Origin: Strigamia acuminata
Taxonomy: Eukaryota > Arthropoda > Chilopoda > Geophilomorpha > Linotaeniidae
Length of the DNA: 64,000 nt
Direction of reading: 5' to 3'
NCBI GenBank assembly: GCA_949358305.1
Contig: OX442317.1
Location: 12,280,186-12,344,185, forward strand
Shown here piece after piece: positions 46,378 to 57,100 of this stretch (position 1 is its first letter; each line of letters begins with the position of its first letter). The notes under the pieces are model-generated. The model saw nothing but the letters and a program-made list of their open reading frames with translations. It was not told where the DNA came from and made no database searches. The translations under genes and the position numbers were made by a program.

Positions 46378-49300
46378 TCACTCTAGTTCAAGAGCTCTCA
46401 CATGTTTCACTGATCTTTTTAACTCTCTTCCATCGGGTAACACTACTTTGACAATTCTGATAAGACCATCATCACCGGGAAAAATTTCTTTTATCCTGGC
46501 AAGGGGCCAAAAATAGGGATTTGTTCCTATTTTTTCTAGTAGCACAATTTGATCCACTTTAGGATTTTTGAAGAACTTATCACCTTTGGTTTCGTAAAAG
46601 TTTCTCAATTGCATGAGATAACTTTGTTTCCAGATCTGCCAGAAATCCCATATAAATTTTCGTCGTTTTGTATCAAGTTTTCTCAAATCTGATTTTTTAA
46701 TCGCACTAAGTTTTTTGTTTATTAAGTACTTTGGCATGCCTCCTGTTAAAAAGTTTTCAGGTGCCAAAATTCTACCACCATCAACACTGTCTGGGACGTA
46801 AGATAAGGGTCTTGAATTTAACACTGAACTAATTTCTAAAGCCAAAGTTTGGAGAGTTTCCAAGTCAACTGTATAGCGAAGTAATGTTTTTCGAAGTTTA
46901 TCCTTAACTGACCGGACGAGGCGTTCCCATGCCCCGCCCATCCAGGGGGACAGTGGTGGGATAAAAGTCCAAATCACTCTTTTTTCAGATAGGAAAGTCT
47001 GTATGTCCTTGTGTCCAATTAGTTTTCCCCACGATTGTAACTCCACGCTGCCGCGCTCGAAGGTTTTGCTATTATCGGAGAATATTTTAGAAGGATAGCC
47101 AAAACGTGCTGCGAATCGTCTCATTGCAAGTAGAAACTTTTGAACAGAAAGGTCATCGGAAACCTCTAAATGTAGGGATCGGGTCACCATACATGTGAAT
47201 AAAAGAATATAAACCTTTTTGCGTTCTTTCTTGTTAGTTCCGACGTAAATTGGCCCAAGATGGTCAATTCCCGTGTGTTGGAATGGAGCGGCTGGAGTTA
47301 TACGTTCAGAAGGAAGGTCACCTGTAGAAGGGTTGTTTCGTGCAAGTTTTCCACGTCTGCAAATTGCACATTCTCGAATAACTGTCTGAATTGTTCTCCT
47401 TCCTTTTACGATCCAATATTGCTCACGTAAACGGTATAATGTTTCGCTTATATCACCATGAAATAGTTCCAGATGCACTTTTTTGATCAACAATCTTGTT
47501 AACCAACTATCGTAAGGTAGAATAATTGGATAAACCTCATCAAAAGTCAATAAAGATTTTTTCAAGCGACTACGAAGTCGAAGTAATCCGTCCTCGTCAA
47601 TGAAAAGCTCGAAATTTCGTAGGGTGGAATGTTTACTCAGTTCTCGTTTGTTTTTCACATCCTCAAGTTCCTCAGAAAAATGCAGTTTCTGCGAAAACTG
47701 CAGGATCTTCAATTGGTTCGTCTCTAACTCGAGTGGCGAGAGAGGCTCACCGCGCAAAAGTTTGTTTTTCCACCTCAAAATATAAGAAAAAACTCCTAAA
47801 AGTCGGTTGTAATCACGGAAACGTTTGAAGAATTGACCAATAAAGCTTTCTTTAACTTGAATAGTCATCACAATGATTTTTCGTTCCTCTTCTGAAAGAT
47901 TTTCTTGTATAACTTCCTTTTTCTCTAGTTTTGAAACATCAACTCCGAACCACCAAAGCTTATTGTTCATTAATGTTTTTGAGTTCTGTGGTCGAGTTAA
48001 CAAATCAGCTGGGTTAAATTCCGTTGGTACGTGGGACCATTGTTCGGGCTTGGTTGAAGAAGTAATTTCTTGAACACGGTTCGAGACGTATGGCTTCCAC
48101 ACATTTTCATCGGAATTGATCCAGGCTAAAGTAATGGTGGAGTCCGAGTAGTATCGCACTTCAGTGACTGGATAACCAGGAAGAAAATTCTCAAGCAGAT
48201 ACTTTGTCATTCTTACTCCTACCAATGCTGCAGTTAATTCAAGTCGAGGAAGCGTAATTTTCTTGGCTGGCGCAATACGGCATTTGCTCAACAGTAAAGT
48301 TCTTTTGCCATCCACATTGACGACAAAAATTGAACAGCCAAATGCTTTCATACTGGCATCGCAGAAAACTTCCAATGTTATGTCCTGACCTGAATAAGTC
48401 TGTAGCCAACGTTGAACTTTTAATTCCTTCAACTTCTGTATGTCGAGATTAAATTCTTCGACTTCTTTTTTCTCGGAGTCAAGAATCACTTCGTCCCAAT
48501 TTTTTGTTCGAGCCCAGATAGCTTGAACAAGCAGTTTCATTCGAAGAACGACAGGTGAAATGAGACCCATCGGATCAAATATGGATGCCATAAATGAGAC
48601 CACTTCGCGTTTCGTTGTGGGAATTTTCTCTAACTTCGGGATTTTAAACATAATCATGTCGTCTTGTGTATTCCATAAGATTCCCAACATCTTGATGATT
48701 TGAAGGTCGTCAAAATTCTCACCTCTCATGTGAAAATTTTTTGATTGAAGATTTTCAAAGACGGTTCTGCTAGCGGTTGCCCATTTAACAAGGGGAAGTT
48801 TCCCGTCGTCTAGAATCATCTTCAAATTCTCTGCATGTGTCGTTGTATCGGCGGTGAAATCTCCTCCAGAAGTCAAATCATCCATAAAGATTCCGCTATC
48901 TAAAGCATCTACTTCTTTAGGATGAGTTTCTTCAAATTGTTTCGCTTGTTTTCGTATCGTAGCACAAAGGAGAAATGGAGAAGATATTACCCCAAATGGT
49001 ACGACAATCATCCTCAGAATTAGTATGTTATTCCACAGGTTTTGCCACGAATACGGTTGTTTGAAATAGTCACGAGTAACCCATAAGAAACGTAAGAAAT
49101 TACTATGTGTAGGGTTAATCAAAACCTGAAGGAAAGCCTGCTTAATGTCTGCTATTACAGGGATGCAATATAGTCTAAATCTCACCAACACAAGAATTAA
49201 GTCTGGATTTAAAGATGGGCCAGGGTACAAGCACTCATTCAACGAAAGTTTTCCTTTTTTGGCAGACGATGCGTTGAACACGATCCTAAATTTTGTCGTA

Positions 49301-51591
49301 TCCCGGTCCTCTTTCACAACAGGGTGGTGAGGAATATTATAGATGCCTTTTCTCAAAAAACGTTCTTCTTTGGGAACCTCTTCGGCATGTTCCTCTACAA
49401 CGTATTGCATTATTGCCTCATCATACCTCTTCTTGAGATCTTCATTCGTGTCTATTCGTTTGAGAGTATTTGCCAATTGGTTTATCGATTTTTCCCAATT
49501 AGAGTCCAAATCCTCTTCTAAACCGTTGAATGGCAACAGAACTTCATATCTTCCGTCATCCATCCGCTTGGTTGTCTTTTCAAATCTGTCTCTTGTAAAG
49601 TCCGATTCCTTTTCTCCAGAATCTATTCCTATTGCTTCCAGATTCCACAATTTGTCCAGCTTCTGATTAATATCGATCTGGCAGGTATTGCAACACGATG
49701 TAAGATCGGCTTCCTCTTCAAACAGGCTGGTATTTCCAGCTGCACCGGAAAGTACCCATCCGAACAACGTGTTGATAAGTCCAAGATCTTCATTAATCTT
49801 CTTGCGACCTTCTTTCAGAATTTTCCACCAAACGTCAACTCCTAACAGGAGGTCAACATTGGCAGTCGTTGCTGGCAAATCTTCGGCTAACTCCATTTTC
49901 AGTTTCTTCACCTTTTCTATGACAGAAGGATTCAAGATTCCTTGCACTCTCGGAAGGTTTTCAACGGATAACATGGTCAACTTGATATCTTGTTCATCAT
50001 GTTTTGACTTGAGATTTATGTTGAAAACATCGTAGTCTATTTCTGCTGGCGTAGAGTCATTAAATCTTTGAGTGGTCGCCGATATACTTCCACATTTCCT
50101 TAACTTGAGACGGTTGACCAATGCAGTGGTAATAAATGACCTATGGCTGCCCGGATCAATCATGCCACGAATATGATGAAATCCACCAGACTTCGTTTTT
50201 AAATCCGCGGTGAAAATCATTAATTGAAGGGTCGTGGAGATGGCACATGAGACGTGGGTCGTCACTTGTGGCTCCTTCGGCTTCTCTACATCGCTTGGAG
50301 AATTCTTCACTTCTTGTTTTTTGCAAATGGTGGAGTGATGTCTCCCACCGCAATGCCTGCAAGAAAATTTGACCTTGCAATCACCGACTCCATGTCCAGT
50401 TCCGAAACAGTTAAAACAAAGTCTGTTCCTCCTAACTATTTCGATTTTTGCATTGATTTCGTACTCCTTTCCGCACGATCCATTCAGATGATTGTCGTCA
50501 CAAAAAATGCACTTTACAGTCTTTGAAGGCGCACTTTTGTTGTCCGATTTTTCAGAGGAAGAAACGTTTTCAGTTCTCTCAGCCATTGCAACTTCATTCA
50601 AAAAGAAATTGAGCAATGTCACGATATTCTTGTTTTGCATTCCGTGAACCTGGTAGAACCTCAATGCCATGGAATTCGGAAACTTGCTAATTATGTCGGG
50701 CAATAAGAAAGCTCCGGAAGTTTGAATTGGAATCTTTAATTGCTCGAGCAGTCTTATTGTCGCAGAAATTTTCGTCAAGTTTGCTTTTATCGCTTTGGTT
50801 GGATATACACTGGAAATTGTTTTTAAGTCTCTAATGGATTTGATTAGTGCAGTTTGCTGGGCATCCTCATCACCATAGTTTCTGTCGAGTTCCTCTCTGG
50901 CTAAGTCATATGATTCCTCGATCAAAGGGAAGGTGGAGATGAGAGTCGCTGCCTCACCAATGCACATGGTCTGCAAGTATTGTAGTTTCTCAACGTTACT
51001 CAGGTCTGGATCCTTGTGTACGGAGGTCTCGAAGTTGCTTTTGAACGTTTTGTACTTCAGAATATCTCCGTCGAATTTTACGGATTCCAGTTTGGGCAGC
51101 TTCAAATTTTTTCTAAACGAGGCTGTCGCATTCATAGATGTGTTTGCATTGAAGCTTGTAGACGTATTTAATCTTCCTCCCAACGTAGGAATTGATCGCT
51201 TGGAAATTTCGTATCTCTTGCGAAGAAGATCCACTCTAGCTTGCATAGTCTCAAGCTTGTCAATGCATTCCAGATAAAATTGGTGGTCGGAATAATTCTG
51301 TAATTCATTCAAAGCACCTACTATCCGTGTCTCTTTTGGGTTCGCAGTTTGCACCAGCGCTTCCAGTTCTCCTGGATCTGCTGTCTTCTCCGATATAGAC
51401 AACAGATGATTCATTGCTGTAACTTGCGATTCCCAACGTTGTTCCATTGTTTCAATCTGCTCCTCAGTGAGCAGATCACGCATTGTTGGCTCTGTTGTGC
51501 TATCTCTCTCCATTTCAAATTCACGGCGGTCAATTTTAAAACAGAAGACAATAACTTGAACAACAAAATAACACTTTGCAATGAAACTCAA
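46378..51591 (-). CDS. BEL-2 Gag-Pol polyprotein, intact (1737 codons; start probably at 51513)
   Basis: Gag region of DUF1759 type at about 160-340. Three Cys/His knuckle-like clusters at C361-C373, C392-C405 and C411-C423. Retropepsin-like domain with D479-P-G-S-H. Reverse transcriptase about 765-985 with IADIKQAFLQV and FMDD at 902-905. RNase H about 1070-1210. Integrase zinc finger, then catalytic D, D, E near 1443, 1506 and 1556. C-terminal DUF5641-type domain ending RSVKHVRALELE. The first 26 residues are hydrophobic and have no counterpart; the Met at residue 27 (MERDSTTEPT, 51513) aligns with the BEL-1 start and follows a shared CCGTGAATTTG, so it is the better start. The frame has no stop or frameshift. 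The protein would make particles, copy the RNA and integrate the cDNA. Confidence 0.95.
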   Translation of the reverse strand: MSFIAKCYFVVQVIVFCFKIDRREFEMERDSTTEPTMRDLLTEEQIETMEQRWESQVTAMNHLLSISEKTADPGELEALVQTANPKETRIVGALNELQNYSDHQFYLECIDKLETMQARVDLLRKRYEISKRSIPTLGGRLNTSTSFNANTSMNATASFRKNLKLPKLESVKFDGDILKYKTFKSNFETSVHKDPDLSNVEKLQYLQTMCIGEAATLISTFPLIEESYDLAREELDRNYGDEDAQQTALIKSIRDLKTISSVYPTKAIKANLTKISATIRLLEQLKIPIQTSGAFLLPDIISKFPNSMALRFYQVHGMQNKNIVTLLNFFLNEVAMAERTENVSSSEKSDNKSAPSKTVKCIFCDDNHLNGSCGKEYEINAKIEIVRRNRLCFNCFGTGHGVGDCKVKFSCRHCGGRHHSTICKKQEVKNSPSDVEKPKEPQVTTHVSCAISTTLQLMIFTADLKTKSGGFHHIRGMIDPGSHRSFITTALVNRLKLRKCGSISATTQRFNDSTPAEIDYDVFNINLKSKHDEQDIKLTMLSVENLPRVQGILNPSVIEKVKKLKMELAEDLPATTANVDLLLGVDVWWKILKEGRKKINEDLGLINTLFGWVLSGAAGNTSLFEEEADLTSCCNTCQIDINQKLDKLWNLEAIGIDSGEKESDFTRDRFEKTTKRMDDGRYEVLLPFNGLEEDLDSNWEKSINQLANTLKRIDTNEDLKKRYDEAIMQYVVEEHAEEVPKEERFLRKGIYNIPHHPVVKEDRDTTKFRIVFNASSAKKGKLSLNECLYPGPSLNPDLILVLVRFRLYCIPVIADIKQAFLQVLINPTHSNFLRFLWVTRDYFKQPYSWQNLWNNILILRMIVVPFGVISSPFLLCATIRKQAKQFEETHPKEVDALDSGIFMDDLTSGGDFTADTTTHAENLKMILDDGKLPLVKWATASRTVFENLQSKNFHMRGENFDDLQIIKMLGILWNTQDDMIMFKIPKLEKIPTTKREVVSFMASIFDPMGLISPVVLRMKLLVQAIWARTKNWDEVILDSEKKEVEEFNLDIQKLKELKVQRWLQTYSGQDITLEVFCDASMKAFGCSIFVVNVDGKRTLLLSKCRIAPAKKITLPRLELTAALVGVRMTKYLLENFLPGYPVTEVRYYSDSTITLAWINSDENVWKPYVSNRVQEITSSTKPEQWSHVPTEFNPADLLTRPQNSKTLMNNKLWWFGVDVSKLEKKEVIQENLSEEERKIIVMTIQVKESFIGQFFKRFRDYNRLLGVFSYILRWKNKLLRGEPLSPLELETNQLKILQFSQKLHFSEELEDVKNKRELSKHSTLRNFELFIDEDGLLRLRSRLKKSLLTFDEVYPIILPYDSWLTRLLIKKVHLELFHGDISETLYRLREQYWIVKGRRTIQTVIRECAICRRGKLARNNPSTGDLPSERITPAAPFQHTGIDHLGPIYVGTNKKERKKVYILLFTCMVTRSLHLEVSDDLSVQKFLLAMRRFAARFGYPSKIFSDNSKTFERGSVELQSWGKLIGHKDIQTFLSEKRVIWTFIPPLSPWMGGAWERLVRSVKDKLRKTLLRYTVDLETLQTLALEISSVLNSRPLSYVPDSVDGGRILAPENFLTGGMPKYLINKKLSAIKKSDLRKLDTKRRKFIWDFWQIWKQSYLMQLRNFYETKGDKFFKNPKVDQIVLLEKIGTNPYFWPLARIKEIFPGDDGLIRIVKVVLPDGRELKRSVKHVRALELE

Positions 51592-51718
51592 AAAGAATAA
51601 AATTCAAAATTTTACACTTCAAAATGAATGAAAACTTAAAAAGAATAAAATCACAATTTTATACCCCAAAAAGAATAAAATTAGAAATTTCACACTTAAA
51701 AAGAACTGAATTTTTCAA
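51588..51718 (-). repeat. A/T-rich short direct repeats in the BEL-2 leader
   Basis: The motif AAAAAGAATAAAAT occurs three times with related flanks at roughly 33-47-bp spacing, plus a degenerate fourth copy. It lies just upstream of gag and is absent from BEL-1. Together with 51719-51973 (AT-rich, no gene seen) it forms the distal leader. Confidence 0.7.
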
Positions 51719-51973
51719 AGTTTTAATGCCCACGTGACAAGAAAAGCAAATTGAAAATACACGAATATCGAATGTTTTAACAATCAAGGATGCTAAAACA
51801 GACGAGCGACCTTGATCACGTATGAAAAACGTGACTCAAAAAGTCCTGCACAGTTTTGAAATAATTGACGGTTCGTTTGGAACAAATCTCGCCAAAACTC
51901 TATCATAAAATTCAAGATAATAACTGACAGCCCTTGCAATGAGAGACTGACCAGTAACTAGCATCAAAAGAAT

Positions 51974-52681
51974 CTAATCTTCCCTGCTTATGGCAGTTAT
52001 ATGGAGATGCATGCACAAAATTAAATAGAACACTTTTAAGATTTTCAATAAAATACACTTTACGAAATTTCCCTTTAAGACTAGCAAATGAAAAAGCAAA
52101 AACAACAATGGAATACCCAATACAACACCCTCATGCAATAAAAATCTCCAAAACACACAAATAGAATGAAAAACAAAAGAAAATGCAATAATTTCAGGGG
52201 CAAACCAGCTTTCCAGCACAGCGCGTTGTGTTATCCAAATCCAAGATGGCGACCGTAGAATCCCGCTGATGACACTCAATTGTTCGTATTCGGCGCCAAA
52301 CGAATCCCCGTTGTGACTGTTGTCACGTTGAACGATGATTGTTCTAGCAGACGACGAATCCCGAACGTATACTTCTCCCGTCGCATCAATCACGCATAGA
52401 ACCGTATCAATGACGAACCGGAAAAACTCACAGATTTCAGACGGAATCCTGGTCACGTGCACCATAAATTCGTATCCTATGTAGCGGTCAATCACACAGG
52501 ACAGAAAAGAACTGAGCCATGGCGTTTTGAATCTCCCGCCAATCCACTCAAACGATCGTATAGTGAGGTTAGTACGTATACCGTGTGGAAACAGATTTAA
52601 TTTGTCCCGAAATGCATTGGAGAATGAAGGAATCCCTGTAGAAACTACTGTTGAATGGTATCCAAGTGTCCGCTTAACCAT
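51974..52681 (-). CDS. Possible leader ORF of BEL-2 (235 codons), LTR through primer site
   Basis: The frame starts in the 5' LTR, crosses the primer site and ends in the conserved hairpin. From the LTR segment RTNLTIRS through MVHVTRIPSEI, RDSSSA, VQRDNSH and SPSWIWITQRAVL it matches the BEL-1 leader frame in the same phase, including a hydrophobic middle. Toward the C-terminus the frames drift apart by indels. The product is unknown. It could be an accessory protein, a regulatory upstream frame, or non-coding leader with shared ancestry. Confidence 0.4.
   Translation of the reverse strand: MVKRTLGYHSTVVSTGIPSFSNAFRDKLNLFPHGIRTNLTIRSFEWIGGRFKTPWLSSFLSCVIDRYIGYEFMVHVTRIPSEICEFFRFVIDTVLCVIDATGEVYVRDSSSARTIIVQRDNSHNGDSFGAEYEQLSVISGILRSPSWIWITQRAVLESWFAPEIIAFSFVFHSICVFWRFLLHEGVVLGIPLLFLLFHLLVLKGNFVKCILLKILKVFYLILCMHLHITAISRED
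51979..52006 (-). other. Conserved leader hairpin of BEL-2
   Basis: On the - strand: CTCC, ATATAA, CTGC, loop CATAA, GCAG, GGAAG. The inner stem is perfect and the outer pairing is weaker than in BEL-1 and BEL-3. Confidence 0.5.
52447..52464 (-). other. BEL-2 primer-binding site (tentative)
   Basis: On the - strand TGGTGCACGTGACCAGGA, identical to BEL-1, 15 bases inside the 5' LTR. Confidence 0.6.
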
Positions 52682-54120
52682 TGACCATTCTGGGAAAATG
52701 TTTGGCTACTCCCGACACATTGTAATGGCGACGAAAGTAAAAACTCCAGGAGATAACATAAAACAACTTATTTATTCGGAAGTAGAATGATAACTGACCA
52801 AATACACGAATGTACGTTGGCTAACAAAGAAAATGCACGTGCAAAACAATGGTCACGGCACGCGCCAAGGTAAAAAACACAATTGAGAAATTCCGTTGCT
52901 ATGACAACGGAGAAAAATGAAATACATTGAAGTGAGCGATTGCTCAAAAATGCATTAAAATCAAATTGCAATATGTCAAAATGACCACAAAGATGTCAGG
53001 AACATAAAAGTAAATGATAACAATGCTCAAAAACACTTAAAACAATGAGAAAATACAGAAAGAATCGATCGGGAAGCAGACGATCGGCTCAGCCAATCAG
53101 AATACAGCAAAGTTACGTAATGCAAAGATTTGAATTTAAAACCTCACAAAATCACTGAAATGGTAAATAATATGCACTAAAATACAATGAAATGAAATAG
53201 TAAATGCAAAAGAAGTATTAATAATACAATAGAATCGATTTAATAACGAAATTAGCGAATAAATCCAACATGGCGCCCGTACAACTCAATAAGAGCGGCA
53301 AAACACGACATTTGAATTCTGACACAAGAATATAGCAAATACTAGGTAATGTTACTAATAAATACACTTAGGAAAAGTAATTTCCTTCAAAATAAAGCAC
53401 TTTTAATAAGAATACACATGAAAATTAGTCTTGAAAGAAAAGAAACGATCGCGGACGGCAACGCATATGCGAGGTCCGTCACGATCGTTCGTACAGACAA
53501 AACGGCTGCTCCGGGAAAGAAACTAAGTGCACAGATCGACAGATCACCCCTGAATTAGTCTAAAACAATATTAGGATCAATTCTAACGACAAGAATTCAA
53601 TGAAAACGAAAGGTTAGAAGTTGGAGTCAAAACCGAACTAGATTTCGAAATATGACGTCACTCCAATTACACTAGTGAACTGTTTGACGACGGATGCACC
53701 CAATTTCACACGGAAACACACAAAATGAATAGGAATTGATAATATAAGACAAATTCTTATAAATAACACTTGAAATGAATGCAATAGACAATGAAATATC
53801 ATATTTTAATAAACAACAGTATCATAAAACACTTTAATAGTTTTAATAATGCAAAAAATCCTGTAAAATAAGATTAAAATGTTATGCAAAATAAAACACA
53901 CTAGAATAAGTCTATTGAAACACACAATACCCAAAATTCATGACAATATAAGAAAATAATGAACTAAAAGCTTTAATATGACACAAAAAACACCTGAAAT
54001 GTAAGTCAAACTATTAGAAGCAAAATTTAACAACATTTTGAATATTTAATAGGACAATAAAATGGCAAATAAAAAGCAGTATCAATTTATATTCCACTCT
54101 GTTTGCAACAGGTTGCAACA
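52480..54120 (-). repeat. BEL-2 5' LTR (1641 bp)
   Basis: Partner of 44682-46322. It ends at 54120 next to the second GGTG, after which BEL-3 coding sequence resumes. Confidence 0.95.
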
Positions 54121-57100
54121 GGTGTCTCAGAGGATGGTCGCGCATTGGTCAACGTCGCAGTTGAACCAAACGATTAATACGAGTGCGTTGTCTGGCTTTC
54201 CAGGGGCTGGAACGACAGTTAATACCCGCCGGCCTCCTAATACGAAGTTGCCTACGCTGCAGACAGTGAAGTTCACTGGAGATGTGGTCAAGTTCCGCTC
54301 TTTCTTGAGTAGCTTTGACACATCAGTGCACACAAACTCGGAGTTGTCCGAGACAGAGAAGTTGCAATACTTACAGTCTATGTGTGAAGGTGATGCTGCA
54401 ACGCTCATCTCTTCCTATCAGTTGGTTGATGGGTCATACATTCTTGCTAGAGAAGAGCTCATCCGCAGTTACGGAGGTGATGAGGCTCAAAGAACGGCTC
54501 TCATGAAGAGTATAAAAGATATGAAGCCGATTCTTGACGTGCATCCTACCAAGGTGCTCAAGTCGCAGCTTGCCCGTGTCTCCACGACAGTTCGCATGCT
54601 GGAACAACTGCAAGTTCCGGTTCAGACTGCTGGGTACGTGCTAGCTGACGACGTTCTCAGGAAGTTCCCGTACCGAATGGTTCTTCGATATTACGAGGTT
54701 AAGGGAACCAAGTCACAGAATTTGGTGAACATGTTGGACTTCTTTGCGGAAGAACTTAAGATTCTTGAGCGCATTGAAGAGGTCATTGGGTTCACACACC
54801 TGCCGTCCGTGAAGCAGGTATCAGAAAAGGCTGACCGGTCTGAGAAAGAGCGTAAAGGTGCCATGGCGTCTTTGGTCGCTGCTCAGAGTCCGAAAGGGCC
54901 GTTAAGTCCAAGACAGGGGCCAACCAAGCCCGCTTGTCCGTTCTGTAAGGCTGATCATTTAGCTCAAGATTGTACAAAGGTTGTAGAGGTAGAGGCAAGA
55001 ACTGAAATAGTTCGCCGAGACAGGCTCTGTTTCATTTGTCTTCGCAGCGGTCACTCATTCAAGCAGTGTCCGAGTCGTTTTGCCTGCCGTTCGTGCGGTG
55101 GTCGTCACCATACCGCAATTTGTCGGGGTGCTAAGGACAAATCTCCTGTTCTTCAAGACAGACCAAAGGAATTGCAGGTCGTTACGAACGTTACATTGTC
55201 CGTTGCTTCATCTTTGCAGCTGATGATCTTTTCAGCAGAACTGACCACTAAGTCAGGTGGGTCGCATCGCATTCGAGGCATGCTGGACCCAGGAAGCCAT
55301 CGCTCCTATATTCTAAAGAGCTTGGCAGATCGCATTAAGTTGCGACGATGTGGTGTCGTGCACGCTTCTACTCAGCGCTTTAATGAGCGTGATCCAGTGC
55401 CGACAGATTACGACGTTTTCTCCATACGTCTCAAGTCTCGCCATAGCGCGAAAAACGTCACAGTGTCCGCTCTGAGTGTGGAACATCTTCCGCAGGTGTC
55501 GGGTATCTTTCACGCCGAGACCATTGAGAAGGTCAAAGCCCTAGGTCTAGAGTTGGCCGAGGACTTACCGTCAACCGCCCAGCACATTGACGTCCTGTTA
55601 GGGGTTGATGTTTGGTGGCAGGTTTGTCTAAACGGTCGCAAGCGACTTGACCAGTCGTCCGGGTTGATTAACACCATATTCGGATGGATTTTGTCGGGTG
55701 CAGCTGGATCTGCTGATTTGCTTCTCGATGACACGTCTTCAGTAGCTTGCTGTGCGACGTGCGACGTTTCTCCTGACAAAGAGCTGGAACGCCTATGGTC
55801 ACTTGAAGCTGTGGGTATTCGTGCAGGGGAGCGCGATTCTGATTTCGTTCGAGATCGATTCGAACAGTCCACTGTTCGCCTCGAAGACGGTCGTTACCAG
55901 GTACGCTTACCTTTTAATGAGCATGTTACCGGGCTCGAGTCCAATTGGGAGCTGGCAGTCACGCAGCTTTCCAATACGCTGAAGCGCATAGATGCGAGTA
56001 CTGACCACAAGAAACGCTATCATGACGCTATGTGGGCCTATGTTCGCGAGGATCATGCCGAAGTGGTTCCTCCGGCCGAACGTTTCTGGACAGAAGGGGT
56101 TTACAATATCCCACATCACCCTGTAATTAAGAAAGACCGTGAGACCACGAAGTTCAGGGTCGTTTTTAACGCCTCTTCTTCAAAGAAGGGCGCGCGGTCA
56201 CTCAATGACTGTTTATACCCAGGGCCGTCTCTCAATCCCGATATCATCCGGGTTTTGATTAGGTTTCGTTTGATGTGCATTGCTATCATTGCCGACATCA
56301 AACAGGCATTTCTGCAAGTATCGATCGATCCGAAGCATCGCAATTTCTTGCGCTTTCTTTGGGTGGCAGATGGATATTTCGCCGACGTGTATTCGTGGCG
56401 AAACCTGTGGGACAACTTGGTTGTCCTAGGGATGACGGTGGTCCCGTTCGGGGTAAACTCTTCCCCATTTTTACTTTGCGCAACGATTCGTGCGCAAGGA
56501 CAACTTCATGCTGCCTCACACCCGAAAGAGGCGGATGCTCTCGACAAGGGTATCTTCATGGACGACCTTACGTCTGGCGCTGATCGTCCGCCAGCAGCTG
56601 TTGCTCATTGTTTGAGTTTACGCAGTATTCTCGACGCCGCAAAGTTACCGTTCGTTAAGTGGGCAGCGTCGAATGGTGAAGTCTTTGGTTCCCTGAAAGA
56701 GGAAGGGTTCCATATGCGCGCTGATTCGTTCGAGAATCTCGGTGTTATAAAAATGCTGGGCATTCTCTGGGACGTCCAGCAAGACGCGATTCTTTTTCGA
56801 GTTCCCGAGTTTGACGAGGTCCCTAGCACTAGGCGGGGAGTCCTCTCGCTCGTCGCGTCCCTGTTTGACCCGTTAGGTTTCCTGGCCGCGATCGTTTTGC
56901 CGATGAAGCTGCTGATGCAGAGCTTCTGGGGCCGAGCTTTCGCCTGGGACCAGGTGTTACCAGACGACGACCGTGCTCAGGTTGCTCGTTGGTATGCCGA
57001 CCTTCAACATCTGAAAGAAGTAAAGGTGCAGAGATGGGTGGGCACGTATTCGGGTGAAGGCCTAAGTTTAGAAGTGTATTGCGATGCGAGTCCCCGAGCT

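Larger units (their letters stand above)
44682..54120 (-). mobile_element. BEL/Pao LTR retrotransposon BEL-2, complete (9439 bp)
   Basis: Inserted on the - strand inside BEL-3 gag with a 4-bp GGTG duplication. LTRs of 1641 bp read TGTTGC...GCTACA on the - strand. It has a primer site, a leader with a conserved hairpin, and one unbroken Gag-Pol frame. Its protein is closely related to BEL-1, and the LTRs share scattered motifs with BEL-1. About five differences were noticed between its LTRs (for example near 44930/52727, 45216/53014 and 45271/53072). It is the only element here with every expected part intact and may be autonomous. Confidence 0.95.
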
